The notes: generated from the letters alone by a model not told the origin. DNA of 64,000 nt from Clostridiales bacterium (GCA_004555915.1 SFJM01000003.1:62001-126000); one strand, 5' to 3'. Counted from the stretch's first letter, positions 1 to 9,105 are shown. Program-made: numbers and translations.

Positions 1-864
1 TGGGGCCGTACCCCGCCGTGCACCGAAGCCATTCTGGAACACAAAATCGGGCGGGTCGTGGTGGCATGCCTGGACCCCAACCCGCTGGTGGCAGGCAAGG
101 GCCTGCAGATTCTGCGGGAAGCAGGTATCGAATGTGTCTCCGGCGTGCTGGAGGAGGAATGCCATGCGCTCAATGAGGTGTTCTTCCACTATATCACCAC
201 CAAAACCCCGTATGTGGTGATGAAATACGCCATGACACTGGATGGCCGCATTGCCGCTTATACCGGCGATTCCAAATGGATTACCGGTGAAACCGCACGG
301 CAGCATGCCCACCAGACCCGCAGGCAGCTGAGTGCCATCATGGTCGGAATCGGCACGGTACTGGCCGATGACCCCATGCTCAACTGCCGCATTGAGGCCG
401 GCGTGGACCCCATCCGTCTGGTGTGTGACAGCAATCTGCGCACCCCGCTGGACAGCCAGCTGGTACGCACCGCACGGGATATCCCCACCTGGATTTTCTG
501 TGCCAACGCGGATATCCGGCGCAAGGCTGCGCTGGAGGAAGCCGGTGTCCAGGTTATCCCGCTGCCGGATGAATCCGGTACCCATGTGGACCTCCGGGCT
601 GTGATGGATTACCTGGGCGGCGAGCAGGTGGACAGTGTCCTGCTGGAAGGCGGCGGCACCCTGAACGGGGAAGCCCTGCGGCTGGGACTGGTCCACAAGG
701 TACAGGCATATATCGCCCCCAAGCTGATTGGCGGCGCGGATGCCCATGGCCCGGTGGGCGGTGCAGGCATTGCGAAAATGGCAGATGCCCTTGCACTGGA
801 AAACATTACACTGACACGGCTGGGAGAAGACCTCCTGATTGAAGGCCGTATCCGAAAGGACTGA
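1..864 (+). CDS. ribD: Riboflavin biosynthesis protein RibD, 5' truncated by window edge
   Basis: Bifunctional diaminohydroxyphosphoribosylaminopyrimidine deaminase / 5-amino-6-(5-phosphoribosylamino)uracil reductase, catalysing the second and third steps from GTP towards riboflavin in the cytoplasm. The frame is open from base 1, so the N-terminal start and the HAE zinc motif lie outside the window; 287 residues remain. The first residues read GRTPPCTEAI, the end of the deaminase zinc site. The reductase domain starts near residue 63 of the visible part (PYVVMKYAMTLDGRIA) and carries the NADPH-binding SKWITGE and VGIGTVLADDP stretches. The stop is 4 bases before ribE. It is the first visible gene of the rib operon; any FMN riboswitch would be upstream and unseen. 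Confidence 0.95.
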   Translation, partial: WGRTPPCTEAILEHKIGRVVVACLDPNPLVAGKGLQILREAGIECVSGVLEEECHALNEVFFHYITTKTPYVVMKYAMTLDGRIAAYTGDSKWITGETARQHAHQTRRQLSAIMVGIGTVLADDPMLNCRIEAGVDPIRLVCDSNLRTPLDSQLVRTARDIPTWIFCANADIRRKAALEEAGVQVIPLPDESGTHVDLRAVMDYLGGEQVDSVLLEGGGTLNGEALRLGLVHKVQAYIAPKLIGGADAHGPVGGAGIAKMADALALENITLTRLGEDLLIEGRIRKD

Positions 865-868
865 ATCC

Positions 869-1522
869 ATGTTTACCGGAATTGTCGAAGAAGTCGGTGA
901 AATCACCGGACTGCGCCAGACTGCAACCAGTACTGTCCTCAGTGTCCATGCGAAAACCGTACTGGAAGGGACAAAGCTGGGAGATTCCATTGCAGTCAAT
1001 GGCGTCTGCCTCACGGTTGTCCGTCTGACCGGCGACGGGTTTGACGGCGATGTGATGCCGGAAACCATGCGCCGTACCAATCTTGGCGCACTGCGTCCGA
1101 AATCCCGTGTCAATCTGGAGCGTGCCATGGCAGCAGACGGCCGTTTTGGCGGCCACATCGTTGCCGGGCATGTGGATGGCACCGGTACCATTACCGACCT
1201 GTCCCCGGAGGGAAATGCCGTCTGGGTGACGGTTGCCGCAGGACCGGAGCTTCTGCGTTATATTGTGGAAAAAGGCTCGATTACCATTGACGGCATCAGC
1301 CTGACTGTGGCGTATGTGGATGATGCCTGCTTCAAGGTATCCATTATCCCCCATACCGGACAGGAAACCACATTGCTCACACGAAAGCCCGGCTATGTTG
1401 TCAATCTGGAATGTGACATAGTCGGCAAATATATTGAAAAGCTGATGAAGCCCGCACCGGAGGAGGGCAAGCCGTCCGGTGGCCTGACCGTTGATTTTCT
1501 CGCCGGTCACGGGTTCTTATAA
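869..1522 (+). CDS. ribE: Riboflavin synthase alpha subunit
   Basis: Dismutates two 6,7-dimethyl-8-ribityllumazine molecules into riboflavin and the pyrimidinedione precursor. The 217 residues are the usual length and contain the two lumazine-binding repeats expected (about residues 1-95 and 96-195). The protein begins MFTGIVEEVG, the family's almost invariant N-terminus, which fixes the ATG at 869; an upstream in-frame ATG at 839 lies inside ribD and would add ten unlikely residues. An AAAGGA ribosome site sits 8-9 bases upstream. The repeat signatures VNGVCLTV and GHIVAGHVDG are present. It lies between ribD and ribBA with spacing below 20 bases, so it should be co-transcribed with them. 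Confidence 0.96.
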   Translation: MFTGIVEEVGEITGLRQTATSTVLSVHAKTVLEGTKLGDSIAVNGVCLTVVRLTGDGFDGDVMPETMRRTNLGALRPKSRVNLERAMAADGRFGGHIVAGHVDGTGTITDLSPEGNAVWVTVAAGPELLRYIVEKGSITIDGISLTVAYVDDACFKVSIIPHTGQETTLLTRKPGYVVNLECDIVGKYIEKLMKPAPEEGKPSGGLTVDFLAGHGFL

Positions 1523-1540
1523 GAGGAGGATTCCATTACC

Positions 1541-2749
1541 ATGGCTGATTTTGCAACCATTGAACAGGCACTGGACGCGCTCCGTGCCGGAAAGAATATT
1601 CTGGTCATTGATGACCCGGATCGTGAAAACGAAGGCGATATCATCTGCGCCGCACAGTTCGCAACCACGGAAAATGTCAACTTCATGGCAACCCATGCCA
1701 AGGGCCTGATCTGCATGCCCATGAGCGGCGATTACTGCGACAAGCTGGGCCTGCCGCAGATGGTGGAAACCAACACCGACAACCATGAAACCGCCTTTAC
1801 CGTTTCCATCGACCATGTGAAGACTACCACCGGTATTTCCGCGGTAGAGCGCTCGCTGACTGCTATGATGACGGTCAATCCGGAGGCAAAGCCCTCGGAC
1901 TTCCGCCGTCCGGGACATATGTTCCCGCTGCGTGCCCGTGAAGGCGGCGTGCTCATCCGTTCGGGCCATACCGAAGCTACCGTTGACCTGTGCCGTCTGG
2001 CAGGTCTTGCCCCGGTTGGCCTGTGCTGTGAGATCATGCGTGAGGATGGCACCATGATGCGTACCACTGAGCTGATCCAGTTTGCCAAGAAGCATGGTCT
2101 GGTCATGATTTCCATTGCTGACCTGATTGCTTACCGCATGCGCGACAAGGAAGAATCCCTGGTCAAGGAAATTGCCTGCGCAGATATGCCGACCAAATAC
2201 GGACATTTTAAGATTCACGGCTTTGTCAATAAGCTGTCCGGCGAGCATCATGTTGCCCTGACCATGGGCGATATTGCAAATGGTGAGCCGGTGCTCTGCC
2301 GTGTACACTCTGAGTGCCTGACCGGCGATACCTTTGGTTCGGCACGCTGTGACTGCGGCGAGCAGCTGGCTGCAGCACTCAAGGCCATTGACAAGGAAGG
2401 CCGCGGCCTGCTGCTGTACCTGCGTCAGGAAGGCCGTGGTATCGGTCTGATTAACAAGCTGCGTGCCTATGAGCTGCAGGAGCAGGGCTATGATACGGTA
2501 GATGCCAACATCAAGCTTGGCTTTGCCCCTGACCTGCGTGAATATGGCATGGGCGCACAGATTCTGGTTGCCCTGGGTGCACAGAAGCTGCGTCTGATGA
2601 CCAACAATCCCACCAAGATTCATGGCCTGTCCGGTTATGGTCTGGAAATTGTGGAACGTGTTCCGATTCAGATTGCTGCCAATCCGGTGGATGCATTCTA
2701 TCTGAAAACCAAGCAGGAACGTATGGACCATATGACGGAATATAAATAA
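1541..2749 (+). CDS. ribBA: Bifunctional 3,4-dihydroxy-2-butanone 4-phosphate synthase / GTP cyclohydrolase II
   Basis: Supplies both starting branches of riboflavin synthesis: DHBP from ribulose 5-phosphate and diaminohydroxyphosphoribosylaminopyrimidine from GTP. The protein has 402 residues. The N-terminal RibB domain (about 1-200) carries DRENEGD at 27-33 and [11 protein letters not shown]. The C-terminal RibA domain (about 205-400) carries three zinc cysteines near 258, 269 and 271 ([17 protein letters not shown]) and the catalytic RQEGRGIGL and NNPTK stretches. Both halves look intact, so neither is a vestigial domain. The AGGAGG site 10 bases before ATG 1541 supports the start. It is the third gene of the rib operon. 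Confidence 0.97.
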   Translation: MADFATIEQALDALRAGKNILVIDDPDRENEGDIICAAQFATTENVNFMATHAKGLICMPMSGDYCDKLGLPQMVETNTDNHETAFTVSIDHVKTTTGISAVERSLTAMMTVNPEAKPSDFRRPGHMFPLRAREGGVLIRSGHTEATVDLCRLAGLAPVGLCCEIMREDGTMMRTTELIQFAKKHGLVMISIADLIAYRMRDKEESLVKEIACADMPTKYGHFKIHGFVNKLSGEHHVALTMGDIANGEPVLCRVHSECLTGDTFGSARCDCGEQLAAALKAIDKEGRGLLLYLRQEGRGIGLINKLRAYELQEQGYDTVDANIKLGFAPDLREYGMGAQILVALGAQKLRLMTNNPTKIHGLSGYGLEIVERVPIQIAANPVDAFYLKTKQERMDHMTEYK

Positions 2750-2799
2750 ACAAGCATTCAGTTTATGTTTAACGTGAAAATACAGGAGGAAAATCCATT

Positions 2800-3261
2800 A
2801 TGAAGCTGTTAGAAGGAAATGTAGTAGGTACTGGCCTGAAGGTCGGCATTGTTGCTGCCCGTTTCAATGAATTTATTGTCGGCAAGCTGGTTTCCGGCGC
2901 ACAGGATGCACTGGTACGCCATGGTGTAAGCGATGAGGACATCGAAATCGCATGGGTTCCGGGCGCATTTGAAATCCCGCTGATCGCACAGAAGATGGCA
3001 AATTCCGGCAAGTATGACATGGTACTGTGCCTGGGCGCTGTCATCCGCGGTTCCACCTCCCATTATGACCTGGTGTGCAACGAATGCGCAAAGGGCGTGG
3101 CACAGGTTTCCCTGTCCTCCGGCATTCCGGTACTGTTCGGCGTAGTTACCACCGATTCCATTGAACAGGCAATTGAGCGTGCCGGCACCAAGGCTGGCAA
3201 CAAGGGCTATGACGTTGCCTGCTCCGGTATTGAGATGGCAAACCTCATCCGCGGCCTGTAA
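2800..3261 (+). CDS. ribH: 6,7-dimethyl-8-ribityllumazine synthase
   Basis: Condenses DHBP with the ribitylaminopyrimidine to give lumazine, the substrate of RibE; family members form icosahedral 60-mers or pentamers. At 153 residues it has the usual length. ARFNEFI near the N-terminus, the WVPGAFEIP segment and the [12 protein letters not shown] segment with the catalytic His88 are all visible. The start ATG follows an AGGAGG site (AGGAGGAAAATCCATT). It is the last gene of the rib operon, followed by a strong intrinsic terminator 18 bases downstream. Confidence 0.97.
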   Translation: MKLLEGNVVGTGLKVGIVAARFNEFIVGKLVSGAQDALVRHGVSDEDIEIAWVPGAFEIPLIAQKMANSGKYDMVLCLGAVIRGSTSHYDLVCNECAKGVAQVSLSSGIPVLFGVVTTDSIEQAIERAGTKAGNKGYDVACSGIEMANLIRGL

Positions 3262-3278
3262 TTCTTTCCAAACAACAG

Positions 3279-3309
3279 AAAAGCACCTCCGGGCGGGGGT
3301 GCTTTTTTT
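3279..3309 (+). terminator. Intrinsic terminator of the rib operon
   Basis: Arms AAAAGCACC and GGTGCTTTT enclose a 10-base loop and are followed by a run of seven T. It lies directly after ribH. Confidence 0.9.
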
Positions 3310-3323
3310 CCTTCTCATCAACG

Positions 3324-3354
3324 AAAAAGGACACCCATGTTCCGGGCGTCCTTT
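3324..3354 (-). terminator. Intrinsic terminator of the asparaginase gene
   Basis: On the minus strand AAAGGACGCCC pairs with GGGTGTCCTTT through one G-U pair and runs into TTTTT. On the plus strand the same position is an A-C mismatch with no clean T run, so the hairpin is built for the leftward asparaginase transcript. Confidence 0.85.
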
Positions 3355-3371
3355 GTTTTATTGCAGATACG

Positions 3372-4367
3372 TTACTTCTTTTCGGTAAACTCGCCGACAT
3401 AGCAGGTTTCCATCATCTTACGCACTTCATCCAGATTCTTGGTATGGCCCAGCACCCACATCAGCTTGACGGCTGCCGCTTCAATGCTCATATCATAGAC
3501 AGACAGTGCGCCTTCCCGTGCCGCCTGTACATTGACATCATATACGGTCAGGTCAACATAGCCATACTTGCACTGGGTTGCAATCATCACAGCCACACCG
3601 AACTGCTTCGCACGCTTCAGGCACGGCAGCAGGTTGCGCTGCTGGTTCGGGATGCCGCCGCAGCCAAATGCTTCCAGAATAATGCCATAATAGCCCATGC
3701 CCAGCATGGATTCCAGCTGCTTCGGTTCAATACCCGGCAGCAGCTTGAGCTGTACCACCTTCGGCTCCAGTCTGGTATCCAGTACCAGATCTCCCTCCGG
3801 CATCGGGATTTCCTGATTCAGAATCACCTTGCCGTCCTCAATCCGGCCTGCATCCTCCGCGTTGATGCTGTGGAATGCGTCCAGATCACGGGTATACATC
3901 TTCTGGGCACGGATGCCCTGAATCAGTCTGCCGCAGAATACCACATAAACACCCGGAATACCCGACATTGCCGCATGGACAGCATCGGTCAGGTTGCGTC
4001 TGCCATCCGAATCCGCATCAATCAGAGCAATCTGGGAACCGGTAAAGATCACCGGCTTTCTCAGATTCTGTACCATCAGGCTGACGGCACATGCGGAATA
4101 TGCCATCGTATCCGTACCATGGGTAATAATCACACCATCATACTCATCCTGCGCATCATATACAGCCTCTGCCATGGTAACCCAGTCCTCCGGCTGTACA
4201 TTGGTGCCATCCAGCTGCATAATATCCTTACATTCCAGCTCACACAGCTCCCGCAGCTCCGGTACCATGGAAACCAGCTGTTCCCCGGCATAAACCGGTA
4301 CCAGACCGGTCTCCGTATGTTCACCTGCAATGGTGCCGCCGGTTGTCAGCATCAGAATCTTCTTCAT
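3372..4367 (-). CDS. ansA: Type I (cytoplasmic-type) L-asparaginase
   Basis: Hydrolyses L-asparagine to aspartate and ammonia. The protein has 331 residues without a signal peptide, as expected for the cytoplasmic type I form. The two amidohydrolase signatures are present: TGGTIA at 9-14 with the nucleophilic threonine and HGTDT at 83-87. The family's C-terminal lobe (ATQCKYGYVDLTVY) is intact. It is transcribed leftwards from a promoter near 4440-4469, away from the LysR gene, which is an obvious candidate regulator. The symbol could equally be ansB; assignment of the type rests on length and lack of export signal. Confidence 0.9.
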   Translation of the reverse strand: MKKILMLTTGGTIAGEHTETGLVPVYAGEQLVSMVPELRELCELECKDIMQLDGTNVQPEDWVTMAEAVYDAQDEYDGVIITHGTDTMAYSACAVSLMVQNLRKPVIFTGSQIALIDADSDGRRNLTDAVHAAMSGIPGVYVVFCGRLIQGIRAQKMYTRDLDAFHSINAEDAGRIEDGKVILNQEIPMPEGDLVLDTRLEPKVVQLKLLPGIEPKQLESMLGMGYYGIILEAFGCGGIPNQQRNLLPCLKRAKQFGVAVMIATQCKYGYVDLTVYDVNVQAAREGALSVYDMSIEAAAVKLMWVLGHTKNLDEVRKMMETCYVGEFTEKK

Positions 4368-4439
4368 ATGCCATATCGCTCCTTTTGCTTATTGATAAAG
4401 AATCGCCATTCTTATATAGCGATTTCTGTTATTTTTCTT

Positions 4440-4469
4440 ATCATACCATAACCATACGGTATCTGTAAA
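4440..4469 (-). promoter_or_regulatory. Sigma-A-type promoter of the asparaginase gene
   Basis: On the minus strand TTTACA, an 18-base spacer and TATGAT, giving a leader of roughly 70 bases before the ATG. The rest of the 579-base gap to the LysR gene (4368-4946) holds no convincing gene. Confidence 0.6.
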
Positions 4470-4852
4470 CGGTTGTTTCAAAAACACTGTTCCCGATATA
4501 AAAAAATCATTCAGGTAATCCTGCCTTTCCTGTCGGCTGAAGGGAGTAAAATGACCGGCAATAAAAGCAAAAACGATTTCCTGAATGATACAGATGCTGC
4601 CGGAACAATGTTTCTTTGCCACTCCATCACTCCGGCATCTCCAAATCCTGCTTTCCAAATCAGGATCGAAGATACACTATTTTCCCTCTCCATAGGAAAA
4701 TCCGATATTTGTTCCTCATATGACGCAATATACCGGGCAATACCAACAGCGCATAAAAATACACAGGTATTTTCTCGTTCCTATCCGCTGTTTTCTTGCA
4801 TGTTTTATTATAAGCGAATGGCTGTCATATATCAAATATGATTTTTTTATAT

Positions 4853-4881
4853 TTGTTATAATAAAATAATTATGATATACT
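4853..4881 (+). promoter_or_regulatory. Sigma-A-type promoter of the LysR gene
   Basis: TTGTTA, 17-base spacer and TATACT, about 60 bases before the LysR start codon, in an AT-rich stretch. Confidence 0.7.
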
Positions 4882-4892
4882 ATGGCTATATT

Positions 4893-4908
4893 CTGCTGAT
4901 ATCAGCAG
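4893..4908. promoter_or_regulatory. Perfect 16-bp palindrome in the LysR leader
   Basis: CTGCTGATATCAGCAG is a perfect palindrome about 11 bases after the -10 box, covering the likely initial transcribed region. It is a candidate autoregulatory operator; the binding protein is not known from sequence. Confidence 0.5.
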
Positions 4909-4946
4909 CTGCTGTTATGATTTTACTTGCCGGAGGTTTTTGACTG

Positions 4947-5924
4947 ATGTTCCGCAACATGGAGTATGTTTATGCCGTTTATAAGGAAATGAGCTTTTCC
5001 CGTGCGGCAGAAAAGCTGTTCATTTCCCAGCCTGCCCTGAGTGCCATGGTAAAAAAAGTAGAAAAGCGCATTGGCAGCCCGATTTTTGACCGTTCCTGTT
5101 CCCCTATCCGGCTTACGGAAATCGGTCAGGAATATATTACCTGCATTGAACAGATCACCGACATTGAAAACCGGTTCCTGCAATATCTGAACCAGACGGA
5201 AAGTCTGGCAACCGGTTCCCTGTCCATTGGCGCCAACAGTGTGTTTGCTTCCTTTCTGCTGCCCAATTATATCTTTACCTTTTCCCGCTGCCATCCCGGC
5301 GTACAGGTTTCCATGAGTGAAGGGAATACCGATGAGCTGTTGAAGGCGCTGGATGCCGGTACATTGGATATTGTGCTGGAAAACTATGATTTTTCCGATG
5401 ATATCTATGAAAAGCGGTATCTTTTCACAGAAAATCTTTTATTGGTTGTGCCGAAGGCTTTACTGCCGGACCGCAGTCTGGAACGCTATCAGCTGGATAT
5501 CTATCATCCGGATGCTGCGGCAGACTGGGCTTCCACCCCCTGTGCTCCGCTGTCTGCTTTTGCAGACATTCCATTCCTTACTCTGCGCACCGGAAATGAT
5601 ACCCGGCATCGGTTTGAACAGCTGTGCCAGCGGTATTCTTTTTCCCCGAATATCCATCTGGAGCTGGATCAGCTGACCACAGCCTATCAGATTGCCCGCA
5701 GCGGCATGGGTGCAACACTGGTCAGTGATACCATCCTGCAGCATACGCCCCCGGCACATTCCATGTATTATTTCCGTCTGGATGAGGATCTCAGCTGCCG
5801 CAGGGTATACTTCTATTTCCGCCGCAAAAAGCATATTACCCGCGCCATGGAGGAGTTTTTCCGTATCAGTGCGGAACAGGCCCGGCAGCGGGGACAGATG
5901 ACGGAAATGATCTGTCAGGCATAA
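4947..5924 (+). CDS. LysR-family transcriptional regulator
   Basis: A 325-residue LysR-type regulator. The N-terminal winged helix-turn-helix spans residues 1-62 (MSFSRAAEKLFISQPALSAMVKKVEKRIG is the recognisable part, around residues 14-42), followed by an effector domain of the periplasmic-binding-protein fold to about residue 300. The start is fixed by a GGAGG site 11 bases upstream. It is divergent from the asparaginase gene across a 579-base gap, which by LysR convention suggests that asparaginase or nitrogen metabolism may be its target. The ligand cannot be told from sequence. Confidence 0.9.
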   Translation: MFRNMEYVYAVYKEMSFSRAAEKLFISQPALSAMVKKVEKRIGSPIFDRSCSPIRLTEIGQEYITCIEQITDIENRFLQYLNQTESLATGSLSIGANSVFASFLLPNYIFTFSRCHPGVQVSMSEGNTDELLKALDAGTLDIVLENYDFSDDIYEKRYLFTENLLLVVPKALLPDRSLERYQLDIYHPDAAADWASTPCAPLSAFADIPFLTLRTGNDTRHRFEQLCQRYSFSPNIHLELDQLTTAYQIARSGMGATLVSDTILQHTPPAHSMYYFRLDEDLSCRRVYFYFRRKKHITRAMEEFFRISAEQARQRGQMTEMICQA

Positions 5925-5931
5925 AAAAAAA

Positions 5932-5955
5932 GCTCCCTCACAAAAGGTAGGGAGT
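5932..5955 (-). terminator. Hairpin terminator read from the right
   Basis: Arms CTCCCT and AGGGAG with a loop of nine bases; on the minus strand the hairpin is followed by nine T. It is a plausible end for the leftward transcript of the alpha/beta hydrolase gene, which would then include the repeats at 6016-6270. Confidence 0.6.
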
Positions 5956-6015
5956 TGAAAAAGTAAGTTTTTTGTATCAATTGTATCACTATACGAATTT
6001 GCAAGCGAAACGCCA

Positions 6016-6060
6016 CTCCCTCAGTCGCCTGCGGCGACAGCTCCCTCCTCTGAGGGAGCC
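6016..6060 (-). repeat. Palindromic repeat, class A, copy 1
   Basis: CTCCCTCAG at one end and CTCC-CTGAGGGAGCC at the other enclose an internal GTCGCC/GGCGAC hairpin. One GAGGGAG-type arm can pair with either of two CTCCCTC-type arms. It forms a divergent pair with the copy at 6121. Confidence 0.85.
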
Positions 6061-6120
6061 TTTGAAGTATGCTTCTCATTTTGCTGGTCGGGATATACAT
6101 GAAATAGTGCAAGTAAAAAA

Positions 6121-6172
6121 GCCTCCCTCAGAGGAGGGAGGTGGCATTTGCGTTAGCAAATGACGAAGGGAG
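6121..6172 (+). repeat. Palindromic repeat, class B, copy 2
   Basis: GCCTCCCTC-AGAG-GAGGGAGG, then an internal CATTTGC/GCAAATG hairpin, then a third arm GAAGGGAG. The spacer to copy 1 contains an ATTTCAT-type core (minus strand, about 6080-6112) shared with 44146-44180 and 34308-34335. Confidence 0.85.
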
Positions 6173-6190
6173 TATCTCCTTTTGTTCCGG

Positions 6191-6269
6191 TCTGCACAGA
6201 GATACGATTGATACAATCCACTTGCATCGGAGAGAGCCAACCCGGCAATCCCACAACCAGAGGGAGCTT
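6191..6269 (+). repeat. Core motif and degenerate second arm of a composite repeat
   Basis: CACAGAGATACGATTGATACA (the CAGAG...TTGATACA core, bases about 6195-6216) follows copy 2, then a decayed arm GGAGAGAGCC...AGAGGGAGC. The same arm-core-arm order is intact at 9106-9257 and 56393-56549. With 6016-6172 this fills the 346-base gap after the LysR gene. Confidence 0.65.
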
Positions 6270-6270
6270 T

Positions 6271-6936
6271 TTACGTTTCCATCCAGCGTACCCGTGAGCA
6301 GAACTGGAAAATATCACTGCACACGGCAAGTACTGTGCGGCTGGACAGGACATCATGTCCGCCCTCCGGATAAAACCGGATATTCCGATCCGGCATGTGC
6401 AGCTGCTTGAACAGCATATCCGCATTGGACGGTACACACACCCTGTCATCCATGGTCTGCAGCACCAGTGCCGGACACTGTACCCCATGGATCCCCTTCT
6501 GACGGGTTTTCTCTGCCAGCTGTTTGAGCTGGTGCTTTGCCATCACAGCACGGATGCCATGTACCCGCGGCTGTAAATCTGCCTGGAAAATACGGTTCCA
6601 GCCCCGTCCGCTTCGCATGGTGGTACAGGGTGTATTGACAAAAATCATGGCAGCAGGCTGTAAATCCTGCACATGCGGCAGCAGTACGCCGCCAATCGAC
6701 AGGCCAATGACTGCCACACGTTGATACTGTTTGCGCAGGTTCAGATATTCCATGCGGACGCTGTGAATCCAGTAATCCGCTTCAAGCCGTAGCGTTTCTT
6801 TTCCGAAAGGCGTGGTCAGGAATGTATCTATGCCGTTGTCCTGCATATGGTCGCGCAGAATCATGCCAGCCCGACTGCCTGCGCCAAAACCGCTGATAAT
6901 CAGACAGCAAAAGTCTTGTTTGATTTCGTTCGGCAC
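6271..6936 (-). CDS. Alpha/beta hydrolase (carboxylesterase-like)
   Basis: A 221-residue single-domain alpha/beta hydrolase resembling small carboxylesterases. The nucleophile elbow GLSIGG places the serine at residue 80; the acid is Asp163 or Asp164 in TMDDRVCVP and the base His194 in GGHDVL, in the correct order for the triad. It has no signal peptide or lipobox, so it should be cytoplasmic. The start is a GTG with a GGAGG site 10 bases upstream. Downstream lie only repeats and a terminator at 5932. The natural substrate cannot be told; acyl esters or a lipid are usual for this group. Confidence 0.85.
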   Translation of the reverse strand: MPNEIKQDFCCLIISGFGAGSRAGMILRDHMQDNGIDTFLTTPFGKETLRLEADYWIHSVRMEYLNLRKQYQRVAVIGLSIGGVLLPHVQDLQPAAMIFVNTPCTTMRSGRGWNRIFQADLQPRVHGIRAVMAKHQLKQLAEKTRQKGIHGVQCPALVLQTMDDRVCVPSNADMLFKQLHMPDRNIRFYPEGGHDVLSSRTVLAVCSDIFQFCSRVRWMET

Positions 6937-7151
6937 GTTTGCTTTTCCTCCACTGATATGTATTATGCATGCAGTTTTTCAGTTTTCCTTTCCAAACTGC
7001 AGTTATATCCTTACAGATATCATTCATGCCTTTCATTATAGCATGACAGGCTGGGCAATGGAATGAACAATGTATGAACAATTCAGCAACAGTTCGGTTA
7101 CAATATTAGCATAAAATGGTGAAATTCATCGGTTTTCCCATCGTTTCGCGC

Positions 7152-7198
7152 AAAAAAAGCCCATTTCCGGTAAGCAATGCCTGCCAGAAACGGGCTTT
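7152..7198 (-). terminator. Intrinsic terminator of aspS
   Basis: On the minus strand AAAGCCCGTTTCTGG pairs with CCGGAAATGGGCTTT over 15 positions (two G-U pairs) and is followed by seven T. The wobble pairs exist only in the leftward transcript. The rest of 6937-7151 shows no gene. Confidence 0.85.
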
Positions 7199-7211
7199 CT
7201 GTTTTTCTGTT

Positions 7212-9011
7212 TTATTCTGCTTCTTCCGGAACAACTGCCAGATGCAGCTCATCCAGCTGCTTCTGATCCACAACAGACGGGCATGCCGTCATCAGCTCAG
7301 ATGCATTCTGTACCTTCGGGAAGGCAATCACATCACGGATGGAATCCAGGCCTGCCAGCAGCATGCACAGACGGTCCAGACCATATGCCAGTCCGCCATG
7401 GGGAGGCGCACCATATTTGAATGCTGTCAGCAGATGGCCAAACCGCTCCTGTGCATCCTCATCCGAGAAGCCCAGTGCACGGAACATGCGTGCCTGTGTT
7501 TCGGTGGAATGGATACGGATGGAACCGCCGCCCAGCTCACAGCCATTCAGGATGATATCATATGCCTTGGCACGTACCTTTGCCGGATCACTCTCCAGAA
7601 GGTCAAGGTCCTCATCCATCGGTGCGGTAAACGGGTGATGCATGGCAACATACCGGTTTTCCTCTTCGCTGTATTCAAACTGCGGGAATTCTACCACCCA
7701 CAGCAGCTTGTAATCCTTCGGGTCAATGACACCCAGACGCTTTGCCAGCTCGCAGCGCAGTGCGCCTAGCGCCACAACTGCGGTCTGCCAGTCGGAATCC
7801 GCTACCACAAACAGGATATCGCCATCCTTTGCGCCAGCCTTTTCCTTGATTGCTGCAACCTCATCCTCGCTCAGGAACTTGGCAAAGGAAGAAGTCATCT
7901 TGCCGTCAGAAGCCAGCTTCATCCATGCCAGACCCTTGGCACGATAGGTCTTGACAAAATCCTGCAGCTTGTCAATTTCCTTGCGCGGGAACTTGTCTGC
8001 CGCACCGTTGATGTTAATCAGACGGACGGTACCGCCATCGGCAACCGCACCGTTGAATACCTTAAAGGAGCAATCCTTTGCGATATCCGAAATATCCACA
8101 ATTTCATAGCCAAAGCGCAGATCCGGCTTATCCGAGCCATACTTGTCCATGGCATCCTTCCACTTCATGCGCGGCAGCGGCAGCTGAATGTCCACATCCA
8201 GCACTTCCTTAAACACGCGCTTGAGAAAGCCTTCGTTGACAGCAATCACATCATCCTGATCGACAAAGGACATTTCCAGGTCAATCTGGGTAAATTCCGG
8301 CTGACGGTCTGCACGCAGGTCCTCGTCACGGAAGCAGCGGGTGATCTGCATATAGCGGTCCACACCGGACAGCATCAGCAGCTGCTTGTACTGCTGCGGG
8401 GACTGGGGCAGGGCATAGAACTGACCCGGATGCACACGGGACGGAACCAGATAGTCACGTGCGCCTTCCGGCGTGGACTTCTGCAGCATCGGGGTTTCGA
8501 TTTCCAGAAAGCCCTGTTCATCAAAATAGTTGCGTGCTACCTGGGTGACACGGTGGCGCAGAGCCAGATTGCGCTGCATGGATGGACGGCGCAGATCCAG
8601 ATAACGGTACTTCAGGCGCAGCTGGTCATTGACTTCCTTGGTATCGGAAATCTCAAAGGGCGTAGTCTCAGACTTGGACAGCACGCGGATGTCGGTAACG
8701 GCAATTTCAATTTCGCCGGTGGGCATCTTTTTGTTGATGGCACGCTCGTCACGGCAGACAACCTTGCCCTTGATTGCCAGCACATATTCGGTGCGTACAC
8801 CGAAAGCGATATCAAACAGGTCTGCATTGACAGACTTGTCAAAGGTACACTGTACGGTACCGGTACGGTCACGCAGCAGCAGGAACAGGACGCCGCCGTT
8901 GTCTCGGGTGCGTTCACACCAGCCGTTGACAATGACTTCCTTCTCGGCATCCGCTGCTCGCAGTTCGCCGCACCATGCGGTACGCTTCATGCCCTCAATG
9001 GATGTATTCAT
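7212..9011 (-). CDS. aspS: Aspartate--tRNA ligase
   Basis: Class II aminoacyl-tRNA synthetase charging tRNA-Asp. The 599 residues match the bacterial type: an anticodon-binding OB fold (about 20-110), catalytic core with the class II motifs (FLEIETPML, FRDEDLRADRQPEFTQIDLE, and the C-terminal GGLAYGLDRLCML), and the bacterial GAD insertion (about 285-420). The ATG at 9011 is preceded by GGGGAGG six bases away; an upstream in-frame start would add eleven residues without a ribosome site. It lies downstream of hisS on the same strand, the usual Firmicute arrangement, but with 261 bases of repeats between. Confidence 0.96.
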   Translation of the reverse strand: MNTSIEGMKRTAWCGELRAADAEKEVIVNGWCERTRDNGGVLFLLLRDRTGTVQCTFDKSVNADLFDIAFGVRTEYVLAIKGKVVCRDERAINKKMPTGEIEIAVTDIRVLSKSETTPFEISDTKEVNDQLRLKYRYLDLRRPSMQRNLALRHRVTQVARNYFDEQGFLEIETPMLQKSTPEGARDYLVPSRVHPGQFYALPQSPQQYKQLLMLSGVDRYMQITRCFRDEDLRADRQPEFTQIDLEMSFVDQDDVIAVNEGFLKRVFKEVLDVDIQLPLPRMKWKDAMDKYGSDKPDLRFGYEIVDISDIAKDCSFKVFNGAVADGGTVRLININGAADKFPRKEIDKLQDFVKTYRAKGLAWMKLASDGKMTSSFAKFLSEDEVAAIKEKAGAKDGDILFVVADSDWQTAVVALGALRCELAKRLGVIDPKDYKLLWVVEFPQFEYSEEENRYVAMHHPFTAPMDEDLDLLESDPAKVRAKAYDIILNGCELGGGSIRIHSTETQARMFRALGFSDEDAQERFGHLLTAFKYGAPPHGGLAYGLDRLCMLLAGLDSIRDVIAFPKVQNASELMTACPSVVDQKQLDELHLAVVPEEAE

Positions 9012-9105
9012 AATAACCTCCCCGGAACACCAAAGGCGTTCCACATTATAATTTCAAGGATGATGATAAATTTGCGCAGAAAACCTGCGATGCGATCACG
9101 CCAAA

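Noticed and set aside
1..57. GTG at 58 as the ribD start
   Set aside because: The frame is open from base 1 and those codons encode the conserved deaminase zinc motif, so the gene simply begins outside the window.
1517..2731. Long open frame opposite ribBA
   Set aside because: Shadow of ribBA, whose both domains are fully conserved on the plus strand.
4473..4841. Open frame in the gap between the asparaginase and LysR genes
   Set aside because: No ribosome site, odd composition, and it overlaps the asparaginase promoter region.
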